Positions 25,306 through 33,755 are shown, numbered from the stretch's first letter. The stretch is 64,000 nt of DNA from JADLGL01 sp963667605 (GCA_963667605.2 CAXXUZ010000001.1:186001-250000), one strand, 5' to 3'. Notes: generated by a model not told the origin, from the letters alone. A program made the numbers and translations.

Positions 25306-25578
25306 ATGCGACCATCTGATTGGGATCACCCCCTGCGCCGGTGGCGCCTCGATAACAATCTCACCGGGGAGCAGCTCGGCAAAATGATTGGCGTCACAAA
25401 GTTCGCGATATCGGACTATGAGTACCGGCGTCGTCGCCCAAAATGGCTGACTAGGCGGCGCATCGCCGAAGTGACCGGCGGCGCTCTGGGGGACGCCGAT
25501 TTTGGATTGCCTAACGAGACGCAATCGGTGGTCGGCTCGAGACCGTCGATCACCGCCGGCAGCGAGCCTCCGGGATGA
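25306..25578 (+). CDS. Cro-like XRE helix-turn-helix protein
   Basis: A 90-residue protein consisting mostly of one XRE helix-turn-helix: WRLDNNLTGEQLGKMIGV, then TKFAISDYEYRRRRPKW. It ends in a disordered Pro/Ser-rich tail. It stands alone on the plus strand, divergent from the repressor-like gene at 24834-25208, so it is probably the opposing regulator of the island switch. The ATG at 25306 has no clear Shine-Dalgarno sequence and lies very close to TTGACC (25269) and an AT-rich block, so the message might be nearly leaderless. Confidence 0.75.
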   Translation: MRPSDWDHPLRRWRLDNNLTGEQLGKMIGVTKFAISDYEYRRRRPKWLTRRRIAEVTGGALGDADFGLPNETQSVVGSRPSITAGSEPPG

Positions 25579-25597
25579 TGGTCCGGGGGGATGCGCT

Positions 25598-26008
25598 TCA
25601 ATTGGGCGGGTTGCCGTTCGGACCGGGCAACAAAAGTCGGCAATCTGCAGGTATCACGTTGAGTGCGTTCCGGTGCTTCGCCACATGCGGGCAGCGTAGA
25701 TGCGAACACGCCCCCACGGTGATGATCCCGGCCACCGTCTGGAATGCCGTCCGCGGCAGCACTAGGCGGCTGACCACGATGCGGGACTCTGCGCTGTCAA
25801 AGTTGTGCTCGGTTCAGAATGTCAAGCGGACATGGTCAACACGCTGCTCGAGTGGTTTAAGCCCATTGGCGAATACGTCGGCCACAATCGCAGGCTCGAG
25901 TAAAGATCTCGCTGCGGCTCCGTTTTTTTTCTTTGGGGGCACTCTAAGATCTCCTCCACTTACGTTGCCCCCGCCCAATGAATACCGGTCAGTGGCGCGC
26001 GGGGTCAA
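25598..26008 (-). pseudogene. Remnant of a small rhizobial/phage hypothetical protein with in-frame TGA
   Basis: In one minus-strand frame, SLLEPAIVADVFANGLKPLE and RVDHVRLTF are followed by TGA (25814-25816) and then, in the same frame, TEHNFDSAESRIVVSRLVLP and TAFQTVAGIITV. This matches the pattern of short alphaproteobacterial hypothetical proteins that end with VVVARLVLP-like strands. The second half has no good start. The remainder of 25579-26074 holds no other credible gene. Confidence 0.4.
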
Positions 26009-26074
26009 CTGTTCGATCGGTCAGGGCTATACAACCGGTCTACAATCGCAACGGGCGCTCCATTTGAGGTCGTC

Positions 26075-26338
26075 ATGAGCGGTGGCCGACCCGGAAAGTG
26101 GGAGATCGAGCCCGGCGTCCACAGTTTTGAAGACCTGTTTCTGGCCCTGGTATTTGTCGATGGCGAGGGTCGACGATCGGAGCCTCAAGCCATCGCAATC
26201 GATGACGTGCCGGCCATGATGGAGACTTTCGTGCAGCGTGGCGATACCGATGCGGCGAAGGATATCGGGCGGGTTTGGCCTCATCTTCGCGGCCAGAAAT
26301 ATGGTGTGCGCGGGCTCGAATGGGAGCCGGCGCCTTGA
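26075..26338 (+). CDS. Hypothetical island protein (87 residues)
   Basis: An 87-residue protein with no recognised family. It contains VHSFEDLFLALVFVDGEGRR and AKDIGRVWPHLRGQKYGVRG. GAGG lies 8 nt before the ATG. Its TGA stop overlaps the TTG start of the next (broken) gene. No membrane segments are visible. It is acidic and probably cytoplasmic. Confidence 0.55.
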   Translation: MSGGRPGKWEIEPGVHSFEDLFLALVFVDGEGRRSEPQAIAIDDVPAMMETFVQRGDTDAAKDIGRVWPHLRGQKYGVRGLEWEPAP

Positions 26339-26549
26339 GCTTCTTCGTCGCCTCGCCATTCACCGATGCCGACGCGGCGATCCGCGTCTCGTCTTGGCGC
26401 TGCCCGGCTGGACCGAATCCGCCGGCGTCGACGCCGAGCGCGCTGAGGCCAAGCGGCTCCGGCTTCCGGTGCGGTTCTATCACCCGATCGAGGATGGCTA
26501 CCGCTGGAATTGGATCGGTGAGGAAATGGCGCGGGAGGCGGTGGCGTGA
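26335..26549 (+). pseudogene. DUF1937/DUF4406-like (deoxyribosyltransferase-like) remnant with internal deletion
   Basis: It begins with TTG overlapping the previous stop and encodes SFFVASPFTDADAAIR, the usual N-terminus of these nucleoside 2-deoxyribosyltransferase-like proteins. It then jumps, in a different frame, to the family C-terminus (LVLALPGWTESAGVDAERAE, KRLRLPVRFYHP). The middle of the domain, usually 40 or more residues, is missing. An out-of-frame internal deletion near 26382-26390 explains this. Confidence 0.55.
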
Positions 26550-26583
26550 TCGCTGACGAAAAACTCCAGAGAGCGTGGATGAT

Positions 26584-26895
26584 TCAGCCCTTGATCCATG
26601 GCTTCAGATCATCGCGGAGATGCGCATCATTCTCGATCGCATCGAGTTTTCCGCGAATAGAGTTGAAGTCATATTCACACGCGAGGATGCCGCGCCGACA
26701 CTTGTCGAGCACGCCCAGCACCTCCGCGCCTGACCAATGTTTTGGCGTGTCAAAATCGGACGGTAGATTGGGAATTTCTGGCGCGTCTTTGAACGGTTCG
26801 ATGCGGCCCCGCAACCGGACGACGTCGCGACGAAGATTCTCCACATCGCGATCGAGCTTCGCGACCGCTGCCAAAAGTTCCTTCTGCACTTCCAT
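26584..26895 (-). CDS. Hypothetical coiled-coil protein (103 residues)
   Basis: A 103-residue protein with a helical, coiled-coil-like N-terminus (MEVQKELLAAVAKLDRDVEN, LRRDVVRLRGRIEPF) and a globular C-terminus rich in Trp and charged residues. GGAG lies about 10 nt before the ATG. It is on the opposite strand to its neighbours. The family is not recognised. Confidence 0.5.
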   Translation of the reverse strand: MEVQKELLAAVAKLDRDVENLRRDVVRLRGRIEPFKDAPEIPNLPSDFDTPKHWSGAEVLGVLDKCRRGILACEYDFNSIRGKLDAIENDAHLRDDLKPWIKG

Positions 26896-26973
26896 TATCC
26901 GCGCTCCAGTCTCGCATGCGCCCGCCGGGCTTGCCGTTCGGGTCGACGGTATGAGTATAGCGGGGTCTTCGCA

Positions 26974-28144
26974 GTGAAGTCGGATTCACGTGCGCTGTTC
27001 GCCGCGCCGATCGAATTCGAGCCGGTCGACGAGGCGACCCGCGCACTCGCTCTCTATGAGACCGCGTGCCAGGCCCTCGCCGAGGTCAAGACGATCGGCG
27101 AGGCCAAGCACATATTCGCGCAGGCCGATGCTATTCGCGTCTTTGCCCGACAAGCAAACAACCGCGGGCTTGAGATCGACGCCGCCGAGATCCGTATTCG
27201 GGCCGAGCGCCGTCTCGGCGAGCTGATCGACAAACGGAAATCTGAGGACGGACTCAACCGCGGTCGCGCCGGCGGAGGCCGACCGAGTTTAGGCGGTGCC
27301 GCCGCGGAACCGCCTAAAGATGAGCGGCCGACCCTGGCCGAGATCGGCGTCGACAAGAAGCTCTCGAGCCGGGGGCAGCGGTTGGCGCATTTGGGCGCCG
27401 ATCAGTTCGAAAAGGCGATAAGCACATGGTGCAGCGGCGCCGAACGGGACGCCGGCCGGGTTACCGTTCGCCTTGTTCATGATGAGGACAAGAAAGCGCG
27501 CCGAGCTATTCGCGAGGAGATCCTCGGCAGGCGGATCCGAGATCTGCCGGATCAACGGTTTGGCGTGATCTATGCCGACCCGGAATGGCGGTTCGAGCCC
27601 CGCAGCCGCGTGACCGGCAATGGATAGGGCGCCCGAGAACCACTACCCGACGAGTAAACTTGCAGATCTGCAGCGCCGACGCGTCGCCGATATCGCGGCG
27701 CCCGATTGCGTGGTTCTCCTTTGGACGCCGGTGCCTCACTTGCCCGAGGCGTTCTGCGTTCTCGATGCGTGGGGATTTGCGGCCTTCACCCGCGACGCTA
27801 AAATCGGGCTCCTTGGCCTCGACAAGAGCGCCGGGCGCTATGTGTCGTCGACGGCGTGGGTCAAGTACCGGCCAGGCGCAGGCATCGGCCTTGGATATTG
27901 GTTTCGCGTTGACCATGAGATCCTGTTGGTAGCGACGCGGGGAACGCCGCCGGCGCCGGCACAGGGCGATCAGTTTCGCAGCGTCTTCGACGAGCCGGCG
28001 AGCCGGGTCCATTCCGAAAAGCCGGGCATCATTCTGGAAATGATCGAGGCGTTTTACCCGACTCTTCCCAAGATTGAGCTCAACCGCCGTGGCCCGGCCC
28101 GCGCGGGTTGGTCGGCGTGGGGCAATGAGGCTGACGAAGTATAA
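26974..28144 (+). pseudogene. MT-A70-family adenine methyltransferase, frameshifted and motif-altered
   Basis: The first 217 codons encode the helical N-terminal region common to phage MT-A70 proteins (ALYETACQALAEVKTIGEAK) and reach the catalytic block, which reads ADPEWRFEP where the family has DPPW. The frame then ends at TGNG-stop. A second frame beginning MDRAPENHYPTSKL continues the family to the end (YWFRVDHEILLVATRG, FYPTLPKIELNRRG, GWSAWGNE). One extra A near 27619-27620 accounts for the shift. With both the Pro-to-Glu change in the catalytic motif and the frameshift, activity is unlikely. Intact relatives make N6-methyladenine in phage DNA. Confidence 0.8.
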
Positions 28145-28194
28145 TAGCGTAGCGTTGTTTTGAGTTTTCTTACCTATCCAAATGGAGACGAAGA

Positions 28195-28484
28195 ATGGGT
28201 AGTGAAAAACGGACGCGCGCGCCGGCGGCATCGCCGCGCCCGAGCTCAAGGCCTTTGTTGAGCGGATCGAGAAGCTCGAGGAAGAAAAGAAGGCCCTCGC
28301 CGACGACGTTAAGAGCGTCTACGGCGAAGCCAAGGCCCGCGGGTTCGACACCAAAACCATTCGAAAGATTATCGCGCTGCGGCGGATCGAACCAGCGGAG
28401 CGGGCCGAGGCCGAGGCTCTGCTTGAGATCGATCTGCACGCGCTCGGCATGTTGCCCGACAGCGACGACGCCCAGGCGGCGTGA
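28195..28484 (+). pseudogene. GapR / DUF2312 family protein, frameshifted near the start
   Basis: The frame from about 28210 to the stop at 28484 encodes a near-complete GapR-like protein (GGIAAPELKAFVERIEKLEE, EAKARGFDTKTIRKIIALRR). GapR is a nucleoid-associated protein that binds AT-rich, overtwisted DNA. The ATG at 28195, which has a good GGAG upstream, is in a different frame. An A5 run at 28205-28209 is one base short: adding one A restores MGSEKTDARAGGIAAPEL. No other start is available, so the gene is probably silent. Confidence 0.78.
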
Positions 28485-28537
28485 AAAGGGCGACCGGCCG
28501 GATGACCGATCGCCCTCACTCGCTTGCCTTGTGGCAG

Positions 28538-28987
28538 CTAGGCCGCAGCGTGACCGGGGATGCGTTCCACGGTCACCACCAGGCGCTGCCCGAGCTCGGC
28601 CAACGCCGCGGAAAGCGGTGCCAGCTTCGTCGGGTACATCGGGTCCAGCATTCGGCGAATCTCCTTTTCGTCTTTGCCAAGCCGGCGGGCGAGTTCACGT
28701 CGGCTGATTTCGGCGTCATTGAAGGCAGCGATCAGCGCCAGCTTGGCAGCGATATCGGGTTCCACCGACACCGCCTCCAATCGTCCGCGAGGGCTCGGCC
28801 GCGGCAATGGCCGGCCGTCGCGGACATAGGCAAGCAACGCCAAACCGAGGGCATCGGCGGCCATGGCACGGGCCTCCGAAATTGTCGCCCCCTCGGTGAT
28901 CGCCTCGGGAATATCCGGGAAGGTGACGACCGTCACTCCCGGAGCATCGCCAGGTTCGAGCCTAGCCGGATATACAAATTTTCCCAC
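28538..28987 (-). CDS. hicB: HicB-family antitoxin
   Basis: A 149-residue antitoxin. The N-terminal HicB fold shows YPARLEPGDAPGVTVVTFPD and AITEGATISEARAMAADALG, a degraded RNase H-like domain that binds HicA. The C-terminal half carries an XRE-type helix-turn-helix (ISRRELARRLGKDEKEIRRM) for autorepression. It starts at GTG 28987, 36 bp after hicA, with GAGGTG upstream. It is intact, unlike many neighbours, as expected for an addiction module. Operator-like repeats lie upstream of hicA. Confidence 0.92.
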   Translation of the reverse strand: MGKFVYPARLEPGDAPGVTVVTFPDIPEAITEGATISEARAMAADALGLALLAYVRDGRPLPRPSPRGRLEAVSVEPDIAAKLALIAAFNDAEISRRELARRLGKDEKEIRRMLDPMYPTKLAPLSAALAELGQRLVVTVERIPGHAAA

Positions 28988-29023
28988 ATTTTCACCTCAC
29001 GCTTTTCTGGTTGGTGCGGAGGC

Positions 29024-29221
29024 TCATATGAGCCCCAACGCCTTCTTGATTTTGCGCGCGGTCTTTGGGTCGATATCCCGGCTCGGCAGGGTGGTCCATT
29101 TGTTGCCGAAATAAACGAGAAGGTGGCCACCCTTGCCGCGACCGGTATCGACGCGGAAGGACAGGCCGCGCGCTTTGGCTTCGCCTCTAAGTTCCGCCAC
29201 GAACTTCATTCGCTTGTCCAT
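29024..29221 (-). CDS. hicA: HicA-family mRNA interferase toxin
   Basis: A 65-residue toxin with a dsRNA-binding-like fold that cleaves mRNA independently of translation. The key histidine is in GKGGHLLVYFG, followed by PSRDIDPKTARKIKKALGL. The ATG at 29221 has a strong GGAGGG upstream; an in-frame extension to 29275 would run through the promoter repeats and is rejected. It is the first gene of the hicAB operon, the usual order. Confidence 0.92.
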   Translation of the reverse strand: MDKRMKFVAELRGEAKARGLSFRVDTGRGKGGHLLVYFGNKWTTLPSRDIDPKTARKIKKALGLI

Positions 29222-29241
29222 CAGTCCCTCCGTAGACCTAA

Positions 29242-29298
29242 TATCGGACGTTTTTGTCCGCATTACAAGGAGCAAATGCGGTGTTTTTTGTCCGCATT
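29242..29298 (-). promoter_or_regulatory. hicAB promoter and operator-like repeats
   Basis: On the plus strand TTTTTGTCCGCATT occurs twice, at 29251-29264 and 29285-29298, 34 bp apart (about three helical turns). CCGCATT (29258-29264) also pairs with AATGCGG (29275-29281) as an inverted repeat. On the minus strand TTGTAA and GATATT are 17 nt apart, a plausible -35/-10 pair within the repeats. HicB binding here would close an autoregulatory loop. Confidence 0.55.
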
Positions 29299-29307
29299 GG
29301 GGGCGGT

Positions 29308-29530
29308 ATGATCAGAGTCGGGATCGAGCTAGTGCCGTACGGCGAGGAACACCGCGCCGCCGAGATCGGCCAGATCGAAATCAACACTTTCCGATGCCGG
29401 CCTGACGGCGGCTGCGCCGGTGTTCTCCGATCTTGGCAATGAGTGCCCGGACATCGGTACCTTTGTCGGCAAGTATACCGAACGGGGGAAGTGGGCTTCC
29501 GTCTCGGCCAAAATCACAATAACGGACTGA
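29308..29530 (+). pseudogene. Small phage-type hypothetical protein, frameshifted
   Basis: It begins MIRVGIELVPYGEEHRAAEI then GQIEINTF, a start seen in short phage proteins that sit before tail genes. The frame then loses sense and stops. Another frame carries the expected C-terminus (VFSDLGNECPDIGTFVGKYT, WASVSAKITITD) to the stop at 29530. An indel near 29400-29415 is the simplest explanation. It lies directly upstream of the tail-fibre-like gene. Confidence 0.55.
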
Positions 29531-29546
29531 GGAGCGGCTCTAGATC

Positions 29547-30380
29547 ATGGCTAACGTTCAACCGTCTCGGGTTCGCGAGACCTCCGCCACCACTGGTACC
29601 GGCACCTATACGCTAGCCGGTGCCGTCACCGGCTATCAGACCTTCGCCTCACAGCTTTCGAACAGTGACACCGTCGATTATGTCGCCGTGCTCGGCGCCA
29701 ATTGGGAGATCGGCCGTGGCACTTACAGCGCCGGCACCCTCGCCCGAACCGCGATCTATGCCTCCTCGAATGCTGGTTCGGCGGTTGATTGGGCGTCGGG
29801 GGCCAAGGACGTCTTCGCCGCCTCCGTCGGCATCAGCGACCTCGATGCGACCGGGCTGACCAATCTTGTGGCGTTACTCGCGGTGTTGCCGCTCTCCGGC
29901 GGCGTCCTCACCGGGCCGCTGACGGTCGATGGTCAAATTGTGTATCCGGCAACGCAAAACGCTTCCTCCGACCCAAACACACACGACGATTACGAGGAAG
30001 GCACCTGGACGCCAGTGGCCAGAGGCGGGGGCACTGCTGGATCACCGACTGGAACTTTCGCTGGCTGGTATCAAAAGGACGGCCGGGTCGTTCACGGAGG
30101 AGCGCAGATCTCCTTTACGGACTTGGACACGATGGCTGGCGACCTCGAGATCACCGGCTTCCCGTTCACCATCAACAGTGCCGCATCAGATCGGTTTGGG
30201 ATCGTGCCCGGTCACCGGGATAACTTCACCAACGACTTCCCAATGTCCTGTCTGCCAGTGGTGGGCGACACCTACATCACTATTGAGCGCGCTGATGTTG
30301 ACGATACGGACGTGCAGATCACCGACCTCAGCGCGACGTCGCAGTTCTATTTCTCATTTACATATCGAACAACCGGGTAA
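29547..30380 (+). CDS. Phage tail-fibre-like protein
   Basis: A 277-residue protein whose N-terminus (VRETSATTGTGTYTLAGAVT, YQTFASQL, NWEIGRGTYSAGTLART) is the repeat-like module found in phage tail and virion fibre proteins. A central LPLSGGVLTGPLTVDG is a typical fibre element, and the C-terminal 120 residues form a beta-rich domain (EEGTWTPVARGGGTAG, WYQKDGRVVHGGAQISF) resembling receptor-binding heads. It is intact and has a small companion gene 9 bp downstream. Upstream tail genes are missing. Confidence 0.8.
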   Translation: MANVQPSRVRETSATTGTGTYTLAGAVTGYQTFASQLSNSDTVDYVAVLGANWEIGRGTYSAGTLARTAIYASSNAGSAVDWASGAKDVFAASVGISDLDATGLTNLVALLAVLPLSGGVLTGPLTVDGQIVYPATQNASSDPNTHDDYEEGTWTPVARGGGTAGSPTGTFAGWYQKDGRVVHGGAQISFTDLDTMAGDLEITGFPFTINSAASDRFGIVPGHRDNFTNDFPMSCLPVVGDTYITIERADVDDTDVQITDLSATSQFYFSFTYRTTG

Positions 30381-30388
30381 CAAAAACG

Positions 30389-30718
30389 ATGGCTATCGAA
30401 CGAAAGACACGCCTTCACTCGATTGAGATCGCGGATGACGGGACGGTGTTTGTCAAAATGAAGCAGGACACGATCGCCGACGGCGAGTTCATGAAGTCCG
30501 AATGGCACCGGGCGCCGATCCAACCCGACGCCGATCCCGACGTGGTCATAGCGGCGGTCTCGGCCAACCTAGCCCGTGAGGGCTTTGATGCGGTGCCGAC
30601 CGCCGATGCGACCATTGCCAAGACCCTAATAGCGAGCGTTCAGACCGCGGCGGTCAAAGCCGCTTATGCGGCCAAGAAGGCCGCCGCCGAAGCCGCGTTG
30701 GCGCCGGCGCCGAATTAG
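30389..30718 (+). CDS. Small tail-associated protein (109 residues)
   Basis: A 109-residue protein beginning IERKTRLHSIEIADDGTVFV and ending in an alanine/lysine-rich helix (AAVKAAYAAKKAAAEAALA). Similar short proteins follow tail-fibre genes in alphaproteobacterial prophages. It might be a fibre chaperone or a minor virion component, which is inference. It starts 9 bp after the fibre gene, so the two are likely co-transcribed. Confidence 0.6.
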   Translation: MAIERKTRLHSIEIADDGTVFVKMKQDTIADGEFMKSEWHRAPIQPDADPDVVIAAVSANLAREGFDAVPTADATIAKTLIASVQTAAVKAAYAAKKAAAEAALAPAPN

Positions 30719-30755
30719 ATGAACCATCAATGACCGGTGACAACTCGAGGGGAAA

Positions 30756-33755
30756 CTACACCACTAAGAAGTCGGCCTCGGTGAGGGCAAGGCCGGTAGC
30801 AAGGGTGGCGAACAATGTCGCGGCCCCGGCGCCAGTGCCATCAGGATCGTCGCCAGTGGTGTCGTCATAGATGAAGCGGTCACTGGCATCTGCAGCGGCT
30901 GAGCCAATGTGGAAGGCAGCCGCGGCCAGGACGCCGGTCGGGCCGGCCTGGGTGAAGATCGCATCATCCACTCTGATGGTGTCATCGGCGACATTGAAGT
31001 CGATAATCCGATCGACATTGTTGGTGCCATCAAGGCCAGTGTTGAAGACAAAGCTGTCACTGCCACCGAGGCCGGTCAGGACATCATTGCCGCCCTTGCC
31101 CTTGAGGGTGTTGGCACCCTTGTTGCCGGTGATGGAGTTGGCGAACGCATTGCCGCTGAGATTGATTGCAATGGTCTTGTTGCTGCCATTGGTGGTCAGG
31201 ACCTCTATCTCCTGACCATCCTGTAAGGAATAGCTGGTAGCGGCCAGAACCCGGTCATTGCCTTCACCGACCTTCTCACTGACCCGATCGCCGGAATTAT
31301 CGACAATGTAGAGATCATCACCGCGAAGGCCGGCCATGTTGTCAGCATCGCCCTTGCCATCAAGGACATTGTCGCCTCTGTTGCCCTTCACGATATTGGC
31401 AAACTCATTACCAGTCAGATTGATCGCAGCTGTGCCACCGCTATTGGTGGTCGATAGGATCTCAATCTCCTGGCCGGCCAGCAAGGCATGGCTGGTCGAT
31501 GCCAGGACCCGGTCATTGCCGCCACCCACTGCCTCAAAGACCAGGTCGCCAAGATTGTCGACAATGAAGACATCATTGCCGCCGAGACCAGCCATGATGT
31601 TCGCCCCACCCTTGCCGTAGAGAACATTGTTACCTCTGTTGCCCTTCAGGATATTGGAAAAACCATTACCAGTCAGATTGATCGCAGCCGAGCCACCGCT
31701 ATTGGTGGTCGATAGGATCTCGATCTCCTGGCTGGCCTGTACGGCATAGCTGGTCGATGCCAGGACCCGGTCATTGCCGCCTCCCACCGCTTCAACCGTC
31801 CGGTCACCGACATTGTCGACAAAGTAGCGGTCATTGCCGCCGAGGCCGGTCATGGCGTCGGCGCCACCCTTGCCATCAAGGTCATTATTGTTGTTGTCGC
31901 CAATCAGCGTGTCATTGCCACTGCCGCCAGTAGCGTTCTCAATCGAGGCCAAAGTGTCAGTGTTGATCTCTGTCCCGGTGGCAATGCCGGTGGTGAGATT
32001 GACATTCACGCCAAGGCTTGTGCTGCCATAAGTGACTGCGTCTTTGCCCGGTCCGCCAACATAGACATCATCGCCAGCTCCAGCACCGCCATTGATGGTG
32101 TCATTACCCGAGCCACTATCGACGATGTCGTCTCCAGCCCCGGCATTCAGGGTGTCATCGCCCGAGCCGCCATGGAACTCGTCATTGTCGCCGCCGCCGG
32201 TGAGCTCGTCATTGCCCGAGCCACCCCACAGCACATCATCGCCCTCGCCGCCGTCGAGCGTGTCGTTGCCGCTATCGCCGTTTAGAGCATCATCACCGTC
32301 ACCGCCGGTGAGGTCATCATTACCCGAGCCGCCATTGAGGGTGTCGTCATCCGCACCGCCGTCGAGGGTGTCGTTGCCGCCATTGCCGTTGAGGACGTCA
32401 CCGCCGTCACCACCGGTGAGGTCGTCATTACCCGAGCCGCCATTCAGCGTGTCGTCGTCAGCCATTCCGATTAGCGTGTCATCGCCATCATGGCCGTTGA
32501 TCTCAGTCGTACCGCGACGACCGACGATCACATCGTCACCATTGGTGCCATCGATCGTCGCATCACGCGGATCAAGGATGCGAGCGACAATACCAGTCCC
32601 CGAAGGGTCCAAGGTAGTGCTCGAGTCGCGGAATGCCACGACAATGCGTCCGTCGCTGAGGACCGTAACATCCGGAGCTTGCTGAGTTGAGTTAGTCGCA
32701 TCACTGATCAGTATTTCCGTGCTGACCCGGGTCCCGTCGGAGTCATATCGCTGGCCGCGAACCTCCGTACTCGCGCTATCGTCCGTCCACACCACAAAGA
32801 AGCCGCCATCGTCGAGAGCGGTGATGCTGGGTTCGAATTGGGTACTTAAGATCCTGGTGTTGACCAGGAACTCGCCGCCGACCGCAGCCCCAACAGCATT
32901 GTACATTTGGCCGCGCACCGCCAAACTCGACGTGTCGCCCCCGGTCTGGCTATGGTCCGCCCAGACCACTACAAAGCCGCCATCCGCCAGCGCGGTGATG
33001 CTCGGTTCAAATTGGAAGTTGGCCGTCGCGGTGTTGACCAGAAACTCGCCGCCGACCGGAGCCCCCAGAGCATTGAACATCTGGCCGCGCACCGCCAAAC
33101 TCGACGTGTCGCCCCCGGTCTGGCTTGGGTCCGTCCAGACCACAACGAAACCGCCATTCGCCAGCCCGGTGATGCTGGGTTGAATTTGGTCGCCTGCAAT
33201 CGTCGTGTTGACTAGGAACTCGCCGCCGACCGCAGCCCCCGCGGCATCGAACATCTGGCCGCGCACTTCGTCGCTGCCGTGGAAATCCGTCCAGACCGCC
33301 ACAAAGCCCCCATCCGCCAGCGCGGTGATGCTGGGGACCGCTTGGCTGCTTAAGGTCGAGGTGTTGACCAGGAACTCACCACCGACCGTAGCTCCCAGAG
33401 CATTGAACATTTGACCGCGCACCGCGTCTAGCGACGTGTCGCCGCCGGTGGCGCTTTTGTCCGTCCAGACCACAACAAAGCCGCCATCCGCCAGCCCGGT
33501 GATGCTGGATTCATCTTGTTTGCTTGCCGTCGTGAAGTTGACCAGGAACTCGCCGCCGACTGCAGCCCCCAAAGCATCGAACATTTGGCCGCGTACTGCG
33601 AAAGTCGAGGTGTCGCCGCCGGTGGCGCTTTTGTCCGTCCAGGTCACAACGAAACCGCCATCCGCCAGCCCGGTGATACTGGCTTCAACTTGGTCACTTG
33701 CCGTCGTGGTGTTGACCAGGAAATCGTCGCTCCAGAATGTCGGGGTGGTGGTCAT
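30756..33755 (-). CDS. Secreted RTX protein with N-terminal seven-repeat propeller-like domain
   Basis: A 999-residue protein. The ATG at 33755 has GGGAG upstream; a longer frame to 33869 is not needed. Residues about 1-390 contain seven repeats of about 50-58 residues, each with EFLVNTxT, SITALADGGFVVVWTD and VRGQMFNALG, consistent with a seven-bladed beta-propeller. Next come about 15 RTX nonapeptides (GGxGxDxLxG type) that bind calcium. Three copies of a 90-residue module (INLTGNGFSNILKGNRGNN, DRVLASTSYAVQAGQEIEIL-like) and a C-terminal region ending LALTEADFLVV follow, as in type I secreted proteins. No type I exporter genes are in the window. It is on the opposite strand between fibre and lysis genes, like a phage-carried accessory gene. 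Confidence 0.9.
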   Translation of the reverse strand: MTTTPTFWSDDFLVNTTTASDQVEASITGLADGGFVVTWTDKSATGGDTSTFAVRGQMFDALGAAVGGEFLVNFTTASKQDESSITGLADGGFVVVWTDKSATGGDTSLDAVRGQMFNALGATVGGEFLVNTSTLSSQAVPSITALADGGFVAVWTDFHGSDEVRGQMFDAAGAAVGGEFLVNTTIAGDQIQPSITGLANGGFVVVWTDPSQTGGDTSSLAVRGQMFNALGAPVGGEFLVNTATANFQFEPSITALADGGFVVVWADHSQTGGDTSSLAVRGQMYNAVGAAVGGEFLVNTRILSTQFEPSITALDDGGFFVVWTDDSASTEVRGQRYDSDGTRVSTEILISDATNSTQQAPDVTVLSDGRIVVAFRDSSTTLDPSGTGIVARILDPRDATIDGTNGDDVIVGRRGTTEINGHDGDDTLIGMADDDTLNGGSGNDDLTGGDGGDVLNGNGGNDTLDGGADDDTLNGGSGNDDLTGGDGDDALNGDSGNDTLDGGEGDDVLWGGSGNDELTGGGDNDEFHGGSGDDTLNAGAGDDIVDSGSGNDTINGGAGAGDDVYVGGPGKDAVTYGSTSLGVNVNLTTGIATGTEINTDTLASIENATGGSGNDTLIGDNNNNDLDGKGGADAMTGLGGNDRYFVDNVGDRTVEAVGGGNDRVLASTSYAVQASQEIEILSTTNSGGSAAINLTGNGFSNILKGNRGNNVLYGKGGANIMAGLGGNDVFIVDNLGDLVFEAVGGGNDRVLASTSHALLAGQEIEILSTTNSGGTAAINLTGNEFANIVKGNRGDNVLDGKGDADNMAGLRGDDLYIVDNSGDRVSEKVGEGNDRVLAATSYSLQDGQEIEVLTTNGSNKTIAINLSGNAFANSITGNKGANTLKGKGGNDVLTGLGGSDSFVFNTGLDGTNNVDRIIDFNVADDTIRVDDAIFTQAGPTGVLAAAAFHIGSAAADASDRFIYDDTTGDDPDGTGAGAATLFATLATGLALTEADFLVV

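Noticed and set aside
25575..26078. 167-codon plus-strand frame in the gap after the Cro-like gene.
   Set aside because: It has simple composition (runs of Phe and Pro from homopolymers) and overlaps a better-supported minus-strand remnant.
31000..33700. Could the regularly repeated DNA be a CRISPR array or satellite?
   Set aside because: The repeats are codon-phased, vary in length and sequence, and encode RTX and propeller motifs. There are no constant repeats with unique spacers, and no cas genes in the window.
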